In this document: one piece after another, positions 47,435 through 58,255 of the stretch
How positions within the stretch are numbered: position 1 is the stretch's first letter
Layout: every line of letters starts with the position of its first letter
Source of the DNA: Chloranthus sessilifolius
Taxonomy: Eukaryota; Streptophyta; Magnoliopsida; Chloranthales; Chloranthaceae
NCBI GenBank assembly: GCA_021018995.1
Contig: CM037596.1
Location: 89,101,184 to 89,165,183, forward strand
Direction: 5' to 3'
DNA length: 64,000 nt
The notes under the pieces: generated by a model
Databases searched by the model: none
What the model saw: only the letters and a program-made list of their open reading frames with translations
What the model was told of the DNA's origin: nothing
Made by a program: the position numbers and the translations under genes

Positions 47435-47556
47435 CTTTATTAAAAAGTTTGTTAATTATATGCAATGATTCCAATGTTATTTAGAATTTACTTAAATGAA
47501 TTTAAACTTTAAATAATAGAATCAATGCAGAATTGAAATCTCAACTTTAATGATAC
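47435..47556 (-). other. Candidate intron 1 of element C (gag/protease)
   Basis: 122 bases, GTATCATTAAAG...TTAATAAAG on the minus strand. Splicing joins DVIQ to [10 protein letters not shown] in frame. It aligns base for base with intron 1 of A. Confidence 0.75.
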
Positions 47557-48840
47557 CTTGGATTACATCATTCGACGTTTGGGCACCCTGTGCAGTCACC
47601 GCATAAGCTCGACCTTGAATTATAGGTCATGTTGACTTCTGCGTAGAGATTGTCATAGTCCTTCCCTTTTCCGTTGTAGGACAATCCTTGATCATATGAC
47701 CAATCTGTCAACACCTTAAGCATCCTCCAGTATTCCGTCGGCAATCCTCCGTCTTATGTGGTTTCCCATATCTTGCACAAGCTGGAGTAGAAACAGGAGT
47801 AACAGCTGATCCCCGTACTGAACCCTAAGCCATAGAAGCTCCACTCGCAGTAGTGCGCCCGGCTCTGAAAGGTCGCCTTGGTGAAGAACTCTGCGGTCTC
47901 TGATAGGAAGACGATACTGGTCCTGAAGCAGCAACCGGTCTGGAATACGATGGCTGACTAGGATAGGGAGGAGGTTTAGAGAACCTCGACTTTTTGTTCA
48001 CCTGCTCTAACGCAGTCAACTGTCCCTGGCTAAATCGATTTTTATTTCCCTGTTCTCGCCTCAGGTACTATTTCTGGATGTCTTCCTCTGCAATGAGGGC
48101 CTTTGCCATGACGCCCGCATACATCTCCATCTCCCACATCGACACCCTCTCCTGAATATTCGGCCTCAGTCCTCTCTGAAATTTCTGAGCCCTCATCAGC
48201 ACAGTGGCCACGTGTAAGGGTGAAAATCGGGAAAGTCTATCAAACTCTGCGCTATACTCGTGCACCGACATCTCATTCTGTTTCAGCTCAATAAATTGGA
48301 CTTCCCACTAGTTACGCATGATCTTTGGAAAATACTAATCGTTGAACGTCTCCACGAACTCTGCCCAAGTCCATGGTGTATTGGGGTAGTCCTGCTCTCT
48401 CATCCTGGAAACAAACTTCCACCATGGACTAGCCTCGCCTAAAAGTTTTAAGGATGCCCAGCGTACCTTCTCAACATCTGTACACTGTAACACCTCAAAA
48501 ATGTTTTCTATCTCATCAACCCATGCCTCGGCTTCCATCAAATCCGTCTGCCCTGAGAATGTAGGAGGTCACATCCTCCTGAACTCGGCGAATCCTCCTG
48601 GCTGATGTCTGTCCGTCATCTCGATCTCTGGGTCTATGGTCGCATGTTGTTGGCCAAGGCTGCCAACACTTGGTCAACATTTCCCCCTTCAGGCCTAGCA
48701 GCTCTCAAAGGATCTGCATTAGGGTTAGATACGAATCTCTCTCGGCCATGTGAGGTGCCTACGCCCTCACCAATCTCCTCTATACGTGTCATGCGAGGTC
48801 CTTCTCTACCTCGGCCTCTGCCTCTAAACCGCGGAGGCAT
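47557..48840 (-). pseudogene. gag of element C
   Basis: The ATG at 48840 opens the Arg/Gly-rich FRGRGRGREGP N-terminus. The capsid has FEVLQCTDVEKVRWASLKLLGEA and ASPWWKF, then NTPWTWAEFVETF. The spacing shows the ancestral arrangement without the local repeat seen in A. A first knuckle CARYGKPHKTEDC-like motif is partly damaged and the second is interrupted. Stops or shifts lie near 48634, 48570, 48335, 48066 and 47825. Confidence 0.85.
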
Positions 48841-48936
48841 GTTGATCTGTCATTGTTGAAAAACAATAACAATTTATCAGCATTGATTGTTAAAACAATC
48901 CAACCCTTAGTCCTAAGACTCTGATCCTAGAGCCTC

Positions 48937-48948
48937 GCTCTAATACCA
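48937..48948 (-). other. Primer-binding site of element C
   Basis: Minus strand TGGTATTAGAGC, one transition from the initiator-Met-tRNA primer site, two bases inside the 5' LTR. Confidence 0.92.
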
Positions 48949-48950
48949 AC

Positions 48951-51300
48951 TGTGACGACCCGACTTTTCCAATCCCTAAGGTATAGGAAAGGTCAGTTCA
49001 TCAACTTATTGATTTCTTAATAAGCCGCAACAAACAGAAACTGGCAACATAACAATGATCTAAAGACAGAGGCAAAGCATAGAATAATCAAAAACAAAAG
49101 CTTTTAACAATAAAAAAATATATCGCTCTGAGGAACCAGGAAGAACCACCGGTGATGGCCAATCCAACACCTAAAATAGTGGTTCACAATAATGGTTCCT
49201 CGTGTGATATCAAAAGGACAAAACAATGGCCTAAGGCCCAATATTCAAATAATATTCTAACAAAAGTACCAAAAGAAGTGATCTAGAATCAAGGGAAAAA
49301 CTCCTCAGCAGGTGTATCCAATTCCTCGTCAGGAATGTAATCGGAGTCCTCCAGATCCTTTGATCCTAGGTCAGTCTCAGCACCTGTGACGAATAGTCGA
49401 GGGTGAGCTAACAACAAAGCCCAATAGAGGAAACATGTCTATTTGCATTTCATTATAAGTAAAGGTTTTCAAAGACAGAAATCGGATCAAGTATGGTTTT
49501 CAAATGATGCTTTGCAAACTAAATCTCCAGTTCTAATTATGAGTCAAAACTGATAACATTAATCTGATGTGTTCAAAAACTTCTGAATTAGCATGCTTCT
49601 TGTCTTAAATTTATAACTTAATTTTATCTCCCAAATTTCCTATAGCATGAGAGCGGACTACGTGACCGATGGAAAACCCTATTGACCATCGTCGTTCATG
49701 AACCCATTTTCTACATAGCAACAAGCCCCTACGCTATGAGGGAAACTTACACCAAAATAAATACCGTCAACACTGTTGGTAGAATCTAGGGCATCGTTCG
49801 TATGTACCTCAAATCGAATGCAAATGCTAACTTATATCAAAGCTTATTATTCATAACATATTACTGATTTTTCAGAATTCTGAGTTGAAATTCTCATTCA
49901 AAAATTAACTGAGGTTCTGAGATTCAAATTCAAAGTTTTTAGTCATAACAAAGTTTCCAAATTTCTTATTTGTATCATATTTTCAGATTCTTATTCATGT
50001 TATTTTCAAACAATTGTTCTCAAAATTTATGCTTCTTATCAAGTAGTCAAAACAGTCCCTACTTATAATAGAATGCAAATAATGTGTAGGATTCCCCTAC
50101 CTCAACAAAGACGATTCAAAAACAAGCATAAGCAGTTCGCTCAAAGGACTCCCAATATTCAAAACCTACAAAGATTAACACTCTCAGTGTTAATATAGGA
50201 CCAAAAGTCAAACCCAAAAGCTTGCCTATAAAAATTTTAACCAAAAATTCGAAGGACAGAAATAGAACAAAAATCGACCCTCGAATTTGAATTCGATGGT
50301 CGAATTCAAATTCGACCCTCGAATTCCAAAATCTGCAACAGGCATAAAAATTAGAAAATCGACCCTCGATTTTCAATTGGATGGTCGAATTCCAAATTCG
50401 ACCCTCGAATTGGAAATCGACCCTCGAATTTCAAAAAACTGCATCAGGCCTTAAAAATCAAATTTCGACCCTCGAATTTCAAATCGATGGTCGAATTCCA
50501 AATTCGACCCTCGATTTGAAAATCAACCCTCGAATTTCTTCAGGTCTGTGTTTGTCAAACTTTTCATCTCCGGACTCTTTTCTTTCTCATTCAACCATAG
50601 CCTGTGTAACTAAAATTTACACCAGTTTTCTACTCTATTCAAAACATAAATTCAAACAATATAAGGAGGTTTAAAAGCCATCCTCTTGTCGTTTAATCCG
50701 TTGGTTCCCATTGCACCGAAATTAAGCACCGAAACCAAACATGAAGGTTTAATAAATCTAGAGCTTCCAATCAATTCATGATTATAATGAGGTTGCCTTT
50801 GCCTCAGCAACCAACAAAATCACACAACACTTACCACTCTCCCCTATCTCTCTTTTCAATGCATCTAACCGATCATCACCACTTGACAAGTCTTTCCAAC
50901 GGTCGAGATGGGGAGAGGGAATTTCAAAACTCCCAAGATCTAGGATCAAGATGAGGCAATGTTTGTAAGCTTCCAAAAATCCAACGAGAGAGAGAAGTTA
51001 CAATTCTCTTTAAAATCTCTCTCTTATAATACAAAACAAAGAAAAATAAATATCTAGATTTTTTTCTATTTACCACTTATCCACTTAACTTGCAAAAGTT
51101 TTCGATGCTAAACACAAACACCTACCTTATTGTGTAAGTCATAGATTACATGACTTACACACATCTCGAGACAAAATCCTTTAGCCATTATTCTCATCAA
51201 ACACGTAGCTAACCAAAAATCTAGAAAAATCCCTCAATAATTTTTAGACACGCTTATCGAGGTAAACGAAAAATAGGCCAAAAATATCAGGGATATTACA
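48951..51300 (-). repeat. Element C 5' LTR
   Basis: 2,350 bases, TGTAATATCCC to GGGTCGTCACA on the minus strand. The array is at 50273-50539 and the acidic module at 49289-49384. Visible differences from the 3' LTR are mostly single substitutions plus a small array indel, consistent with an older insertion than D. Confidence 0.95.
50273..50539 (-). repeat. Motif array GAGGGTCGAATT in LTR C (5')
   Basis: Same unit and linkers as the 3' LTR array, with one unit gained and one lost relative to it (around 50300 and 50415). Confidence 0.88.
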
Positions 51301-51305
51301 CAGCC

Positions 51306-52215
51306 CGACTTTTCCACTTCTCAAAAATGGGAAAGGTCGCGCCGTCAGATCACCTACCATGATCCTTTCTTACAAGTGTATTGTGTACAAAGTTTTACAA
51401 TTGTGGAAGTAATAACTCTGATACGAAGAAATATGACACAATTGATATCCATTCCTTTATCTAAAGCAGTAAACTAAACAGGAAATATAAACTAGAAAAC
51501 CTATACATGCAGTAGTAAACTATCTCAAACCATACCATACTGCTGAATTATACATGTTTTAAAACAATCTATCTATCACTCTCTCTCAAACCTATTTCGG
51601 AAAAAATTCTTCTGTAGAATCTTTCTCTTCATCTCCCTCGTCCTCCTCCTCCTCAGGATGGTAGGTATGATCAGCCTTGTGCTCAAGGTCCTGATTAATA
51701 TCTCCAGCTAAGATTTTCAATTCACTTTTAAATGCATAAATTACAAAACTAAACAAATTATATCTTATCTTGTATCTATTCTAGCAACATTTAGCATTTA
51801 TTCTAGCAACATGTAGTATAACAAGTAATGAATCATACAAATATTGTATCATGCTGCCAAATTCATACTGCACAAATACGACGTATTTTACTAACAAGGA
51901 ATCATGCTGAATAATTATAGAAATTATACTGAAATAAGATATATACAAGAAATAAGAAAATCAAGCTCCCGAGTTAGCGGGATCACTTGAATGAGATATT
52001 AAGCTCCCGAGTTAGCGGGATCACTTAGACGAGATATCAAGCTCCTGAATTAGCAGGATCACTTGGACCGAGAAAATCAAGCTCCTGAGTTAGCGGGATC
52101 ACTTGTTTCAAGACGAGAATAAAGACGTGTACATGACATCAAGGATCACAGTACATGAACAATGCATGCTAACATGTATGTAAGAACATCATGAATAGAT
52201 ATGATATAGTAAAAC
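51306..52215 (-). repeat. Element E 5' LTR, continuation
   Basis: After the CAGCC duplication the LTR of E resumes and matches 31121-32120: AGTCGGG edge, acidic module (51594-51712, open, ending EEFFPK-stop) and hairpin units (51955-52110). It lacks the segment equal to about 31530-31590. Similarity stops near 52215, where other sequence begins; the rest of this LTR is not found in the window. Confidence 0.85.
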
Positions 52216-52675
52216 TTGATGAGTACCATTATTCACACTCCACGAGCTGCTTTCTCACCCCAGTAAAGAAAATAAAACAAAAATAAAGTGGGATTGTGAG
52301 TTTTAAAAAAGTCCTTTCCCGGCACCTAATATGTGCCGGCAATTTCTTTGTCGCCGTTACTATTGCCCGCAGATTTTGAGCTTTTTGCCGGTGGGAGAAC
52401 CTCGCCTGTAATATTTTCCCAACAGTCACTAACTGTATGATTTACCGGTAGCATATATGTTTTGCCAACGGATAATGCGGCTGCCGGTAATAATTTTTTT
52501 TTTTGCCGGCGGGCAGTCTGAGCGCCGGCAATACTTCTATGTTTTTTTTGCCGGCAAACAGGGTGAGTGCCAGCAATTCTACTATTTTTTTTTTGTGGGC
52601 GGATAGTGTGACTGCTGGGAATAAACCTTTTTTTTTTTTTTTTTGATAGGTAAGCTTGATGTTGTAGGCTCCTCA
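52216..52675. other. Unassigned sequence with TGCCGGC repeats
   Basis: Between 52310 and 52645 there are four or five loose units with GCCGGCAA or TTTTGCCGGC, separated by T-tracts, each able to form a hairpin. It ends in an 18-base T-run and GATAGGTAAG. CTTGATG occurs at both sides (52215-52221 and 52655-52661), which might be a 7-bp target duplication. It could be the subterminal part of a CACTA-like DNA transposon, a retroposon, or another LTR fragment. I see no coding sequence. Confidence 0.4.
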
Positions 52676-53029
52676 TGTGACAGCCCGGATTTTGGCATCC
52701 CGAAACCCGTGCCATCAACACGATCATCTTGACCGTGCCCCTTAGCTAAGCACAGAACATTGGTATATCAAGCAACATAAAGTAGTAAATGAAACTACGG
52801 AATTTAAATCTATATAAAAGCATTTCTCAAAAGACAGTTCTACCCTCATGCCTCTGCATGAATGGAGAACCGATCCGAACCATCGATGATAGCAATTATC
52901 ACGGATGGTTCGCCCCAAAAGAATAATCCCAAAACCCAATATATACATTGTTCAATCAAAACAAGGCTTGACATACCAAGCCGTACAAATCTCTATCAAA
53001 AAGCCCTCAAAGCGGCACAACGGAGTCCT

Positions 53030-53133
53030 CTAGAAGAAGTCCTCAGGAGGTGGCTCCAACTCTTCGCCGGCCGCAAGGTCCGACTCACCGAGGTCAACGT
53101 CTCCTGAAGCCTCGGCAGCTGCTAGTAGTGGAC
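53030..53133 (-). other. Conserved LTR acidic module, LTR D
   Basis: GTAGCTCACCC and CTATACGTCGCAG lead into GT and an uninterrupted frame of about 35 codons (AAAEASGDVDLGESD ... PPPEDFF-stop). The 5' LTR copy (63655-63758) is also open. Confidence 0.6.
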
Positions 53134-54140
53134 CTGCGACGTATAGTCTATAGGGTGAGCTACATCCTAGCTCAATAGGGAACAAAACACCGTTGAACAT
53201 ATAAATTATTACTCACATATATTCCATGATATGCCATGCATGATGTGTCTATGCAGTTATTGATGAAAACAGTTAAAAAGCATTACATTTTACTGGTAAT
53301 TACTTATATTTTCATTTATTCATGAATGATGCTGAAAAGGCTTAAAACAAAACTTAAACTTTCAACTTAAGTAATCCCCGAGCAATATAGCATCGAGCCC
53401 CGATGAGATACCCATCATTGTCATCTATATAGACACTTTTAACGTATTCCCTGGGAATACAATATAGTACCCAAGCCCCTTTCCCCTGGGGATTGGTGGC
53501 GGGGTTTCACTTGTCTCAAATCAACACCCCTGGGGTGTGCTTACTGTGTACGGATAAGCCTCCGCACTGGCCTACGGTTTCGCCGCCGTATCGGTCACGG
53601 ATATCCTGCCGTGTCAGTCGTGGATATCCCGCCACGTCGGTGGGGTACCCTATCAAACCTCAAATAACAAAAATATCGGTGCCTTAAATATAGTTATTCA
53701 CCGTGTAAGTGTGCTATCTTCTATCAGTTAGGCCCTATCAAACATGATTCAATCTTGGATACAGCCCTGGGATGTATCCATTCACTTGCATCACACCTGA
53801 TGCTCTTATCTCTTTACTTCTTCATCCCCTGGGGATGGCTCATTATAATTACTCTTATGGATGTCACACACACACACTTTTCACAATTCTTAAGCAATAA
53901 AACATTTTGAATTTGAATTCTATATCACTACATACATGCTCTTTCAAAATAAAGTACATGTTCAAGGTGTTCCCTACCTCAAGTCTTTGTTTGATCAACG
54001 CATCAAGGTCCCACGTGGCTCCTTGTGTACTAGCTCACACGTACCACCTATGGTACCACATAACAGGTGAAACACATCACTAAGGATGCAATAAACATGA
54101 AGCTTAAAGTCAAACTCAAAAGTCAACAAAATTTAGCCCA

Positions 54141-54620
54141 GTCGATTAATCAAACACCAAAATCGATTAATCGATTCTCATTCGATTAATCAAATTCCAA
54201 AATCGATTAATCGAAAGTCAATATCGATTAATCGATTCTTAAATTGATTAATCGAGATTTTCATTCGATTAGTCAAATCCCAATTCGATTAATCGAAATT
54301 CTCTGCACTGCCAAGTCGATTCTCAATTCGAGTCATCGAGTTCCCAAAATCGATTAATCGATCCCAAATCGATTAATCAAAATTTGAAATCGATTAATCG
54401 AAATCCCATTTCGATTAGTCGATTTTCCCCAAGTCATTTCCTCCAGCCCCCTGGGGTCCACTGGAGGTCCCCAGTCGATTAATCGATATTCAAATCAATT
54501 AATCGAAATCCAAAGTCGATTAATCGAAATTCAGTTCGATTAATCGAACTCGGGTTCCTTGACTTTTCAACTTCTTGGCGAATTTTGATTAATCGAACCT
54601 CAATTTCGATTAATCGAAAT
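54141..54620 (-). repeat. Motif array TCGATTAATCGA in LTR D
   Basis: About twenty copies of TCGATTAATCGA and one-base variants, usually followed by AAAT or preceded by ATTT. Copy order differs from the solo LTR although flanking sequence aligns. Confidence 0.92.
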
Positions 54621-55182
54621 TGCCAGATTCAGCCTTTGAGCCGCCTTTTTTCCACTCTTTTTCCTCTATTTCTCTACACTTTTATCCGACATTTTACACA
54701 TATTTCTAACCACTATTTACCCTTACAATCCATGCATTTAAACTACATAACTCTTACCTTCAATCAATTTCAAATTGATTTCAAATCCATGGTTGGAAAG
54801 GCTAGGGTTCCAGCTTTAGCTTGAACGGATTCTCCTCGCTAAATCAGCCTCTTTAATGCTAGAATCCCCCTTCCAATCCCTCACAATAATGCTTGCTCAA
54901 ACTCTTACTCCTCTCTCTCTCTTCTTTACTCCTTCAACAACCAATTTCCAGAATTTTAGGGTTATTAAACCCTTTTATCTTTCCCTTTCCCTGTGTGTTG
55001 AACACATACACCGCAAAGAGGTGTGCATTTTCCATCATACACCACATAAACACTCAACTCATCACATCTCATCCGTTCATCACACCCCTTACTAACTATT
55101 TGACTTCTATTTGGTCAAACCTATGACCGTTCGGGCACGGATCCCGAGGTCACAGTTTAGCATGATTTTTCGGGCTATTACA

Positions 55183-55553
55183 TCCTCCCCACCTTGGGAA
55201 TTTTCGTCCTCGAAAATAACCCAAGGTTCGTCGGTCTGGGTCTCTCCCCCCCCCCCTCACACTCTCAGGTGAGGTGGTCCAGTTGACTCAGACGTATTTA
55301 GATATTCACAATTACAAGCATGGAATTAAATTTTACAAAATTGAACTATTTACACAAAAAGTTTGATTTGTATTAAAAATTGAATTTTACAATGCCAGAT
55401 AAGTTGGCGTACAAAATAATTTACAGGTATACAATCACAACTCAAAATACATAGAAGAGTCAGGCAGTCCCCTCGTAAGGCTGGTGCATCGAGCAGTGCC
55501 CCATCCTGATCACGGTGCTCTGAGGCTGGTGGGTCTCTGGGAGCTGGTTGTGG
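55183..55553 (-). other. Polypurine tract and 3' untranslated region of element D
   Basis: AAGGTGGGGAGGA (55183-55195, minus strand) abuts the 3' LTR, preceded by CGAGGACGAAAATTCCC. The rest holds no gene; a C-run lies near 55247. Confidence 0.75.
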
Positions 55554-57050
55554 TCAAGTGGTGGTGGACTGTGGTGAGCAATGGAGGTAGCGGCGGTTGT
55601 GGTGGAAGCGTCTCAGTCGGCGGAGCGGATGTGGATGTGGAAGGAGCCGCGTTGGTAGTGGCTGTGGTAGGATGGAAGACGGGTCCTCGATGGAAGGTGG
55701 TGCGTCATTGTCACTCCTCTTCTGGCGAGGCGGTGAGTCGGTAGGGTAGATGTGGCGGAGGGTATGGAATAGAAGGAAGTCCATCTTCCGGTTCATCCTT
55801 TCATTGTTGGCCTCCATACGGGCCAACACCTCCTCGATGGTCGGCCCTGATGAAGCGGCGCGCCGGCGGTAGGATGAGGTGGGTGTCACGGGCGCGGAGT
55901 GGGCTGGCGGTGTCGGTGAGGCTGCTGTGTGAGAGGTGGCCCTCTCCCCTGAAGGCTCGGCTGGGTGTGCCCCACCCATGGGTGGGTCCTGCTGTGGTGG
56001 TGGGGGTGGTGGCGGTGCTACTCCTGCTGCTGCTGCGGCTGGAGCGGGACCCGGAGCCGGTAGGGTCTGCTTTAGCAAATTGTAGCTACGGTTCCATGAA
56101 GACATGGAGAATGTCTTCACGCAGTCCGTAGCCCTCTCTTCATGAGGAGAGACAGCGTACGATGGATCGTTGGAGTAGCACTCCAACATGCTCGATATAA
56201 GACGAGCGTAAGGCATCTTCTCCTTGGGCCGGAGGTTGCCCTTCATTAGCTTCCCTTTGATATACCTCATCCCCTCGAGGATGAGCAGGGTGGCATCAAA
56301 CCACCGGCCACAGAAGGCCGAGTAAAGTGCTTGTTGCACTTTTTCCACGCGCTCGGTGTCGTGGCGCATAGGGTATAGGTTGCACTTGACCACCGAGTCA
56401 AGCATCCACATATAGTAGGGAAGGTCAACCCTCTTTATGGAGGAGCCCGACCCCTTTTTACCATTGGTCATGCGGGTCATGACCTCCTCGAAGCGAGGTT
56501 CCTCCTCGAAGGGTGGGAATAGGGTGGTCTCAGGGGTAAAGTCGAGGTAGCACTCAAGCACCTCGTGTATGTGACGATGTGTGATCGTGTAGTCTCGACC
56601 CTCTATGGTGGTCTTGATCACATCGTCGGTCGGGCCGTCCACAAGCCCTTGGTAGAATAATCTCACCAATCTAGGGTAGTAAGAACCCTGGATTGGTTTG
56701 AGAAGGTTGTCGAGACCTGCGTTGTTGAGGTAGTTTCGAGCCCATTGGGTCTCGCCCGGTACATCGGGATTTGTGAATAGGGTTGGGTCAATAATGTATT
56801 CGACCTCGAAGGTCTTGGCCGCCCACCACTAGTTTGGTTGCACCACGTTAGTGGGTGGTGGGGGCATTGGGGTCGATTCGCAGGAAGACTCGCGCGAGGA
56901 TGCGCTCGTCGAACCGGAGGTGGTCTCCGATGCTGACGGTGATGGAGTCCTCACCGGCGATGGGGTAGGTGGTGGTGGCGCGGCGTTCTTATGCCGAACC
57001 AGGAGCTTAGAGGTTGCCTTCTTTGAAGACAATCAGGTCTTTGGCGGCAT
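55554..57050 (-). pseudogene. aORF of element D, nearly intact
   Basis: About 499 codons. I place the start at ATG 57050 (MPPKT, like MGPKK of A); codon 6 is TGA, and a second stop, TAG, is at 56826-56828. Otherwise one frame runs to 55554. A basic Ser/Pro-rich N-terminus is followed by the domain: YYPRLVRLFYQ, MTNGKKGSGSSIKRVDLP, MWMLDSVVKCNLYP, FCGRWFDATLLILEGM and MPYARLI. A Pro/Ala-rich linker, a short coiled-coil-like segment (IEEVLARMEANNERMNRKM) and a basic Pro/His-rich end complete it. It contains the best evidence that this ORF was under protein-coding constraint until recently. Role unknown. Confidence 0.8.
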
Positions 57051-57280
57051 GGTGGGTGAAATAGCAAAATCTAGGGCTTATTTAGTTCAAATTGAAGGAA
57101 AAAGTACGAATCTAGGGTTTACCTTAGGTTTCGATCTGAAATGGAGCGATCTTGGTCGAAAATCGACGGATAATGTTCAAAACCCTAGTACGGATGGATG
57201 GCCGGAGAGGAAAAAGAAAGGGCGCTCAAAAAAACTCAAGTGCAAATGATTCGAATGGGAAGAAAAATCCCCAAATTTCA

Positions 57281-57287
57281 ATATATA
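57281..57287 (-). promoter_or_regulatory. Candidate TATA box for the aORF of D
   Basis: The minus strand reads GCCTATATATTGAAA between the motif array and the aORF, about 230 bases before the ATG. Same position as the TATA-like site in the Athila-like element. Confidence 0.4.
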
Positions 57288-57295
57288 GGCCCCGG

Positions 57296-58041
57296 CTCGA
57301 TTAATCGAAATCCAGAATCGATTAATCGAGATTTCAAATTAAGTTAAGCCGTGTAAAATTGATTAATCGATTTCCCAATTCGACTAATCGAAAGTCAAAT
57401 TCGATTAATCGAAACCATTTCGATTAATCGAAATCTTATCTGTTTAAAATTTTAAGTTTTTGAGCTCACTGGCGCGAGCCAGTCGATTAATCGAAATCCA
57501 TTTCGATTAATCGAAATTTCAAAATCGATTAATTGAAATTCACTTCGATTAATCGAAATCGTGCAATAACTTCCAAAATTTCAGGATTGCTTAAGTTATT
57601 CGATTAATCGAACTTCGGTTCGACTAATCGAAATTTCAAATCGATTAATCGAATTCCACTTCGATTAATCGAAATCATTCTTCTGACTTCATATTTCTTT
57701 CAAGTCCCTTCAGTAATTCGATTAATCGAAACCTCCTCGATTAATCAAAATTTCATTATTTCCTTCCTAATTTCTTTTAACATTCTTAGTTTGTTCGATT
57801 AATCGAACATGTGGTTCGATTAATCGAATACTTAATTCGATTAATCGAATTTCCAAAATCGATCAATCGATCCCAAATCGATTAATCGAATTTATAAATC
57901 AATCAATCGAAATTGCATTCTATGTCTGTTCTAACTCTCATTCCAATTTCCAGTCACTGGCAGATGCCAGTCGACTAATCGAACAAAATCGATTAATCGA
58001 AATCCCAAATCGACTAATCGATTTGAAATTTGATTAATCGG
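57296..58041 (-). repeat. Motif array TCGATTAATCGA in the pol-aORF spacer of D
   Basis: About thirty copies of TCGATTAATCGA or one-base variants fill most of the spacer between the pol stop and the aORF. The motif is the one in this family's LTRs. The array ends about 245 bases before the aORF ATG. Confidence 0.93.
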
Positions 58042-58255
58042 TTTTGCCCAATTTCTGCAAATTTTCAAGTTCTTTGGTTCTTTGATTTCTTTTGGTATTT
58101 TATGACATCAAGTGGTTCATAGTCCCATAGAAACACATACACTTAGTCAAGTACATACTAAATCCATTCCTTAACTCATAGTTTGATCAAAACTTCCACT
58201 GAATTACAAGTATCGTGGAGGTTCCACAAACATGCTTGTGGTTTACATTGGATTC
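58042..58255 (-). other. Short spacer between pol stop and array in D
   Basis: AT-rich, no gene or repeat seen. Confidence 0.6.

Larger units (their letters stand above)
38794..51300 (-). mobile_element. Element C: complete chromovirus-type element, same family as A
   Basis: 12,507 bases with LTRs of 2,348 and 2,350 bases, flanked by perfect 5-bp repeats CAGCC (38789-38793 and 51301-51305). It inserted ten bases from the edge of the 5' LTR of element E. Gene order and both introns equal those of element A; LTR motif array and 3' untranslated region are also shared. All ORFs are broken. Confidence 0.96.
52676..55182 (-). repeat. Element D 3' LTR
   Basis: 2,507 bases, TGTAATAGCCC to GGGCTGTCACA on the minus strand. 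It has the TCGATTAATCGA array (54141-54620), hairpin-rich block (53380-53830), acidic module (53030-53133) and the CGAACCATC/GATGGTTCG hairpin (52877-52915). It is the same family as the solo LTR at 22825-25483. Confidence 0.96.

Noticed and set aside
54585-55126. Plus-strand open frames at the LTR D / aORF side
   Set aside because: They lie antisense within the LTR, outside any conserved coding pattern.
55850-57249. Plus-strand open frames in the 55.5-57.2 kb region
   Set aside because: They are antisense shadows of the GC-rich, Pro/Ala-rich aORF of element D.
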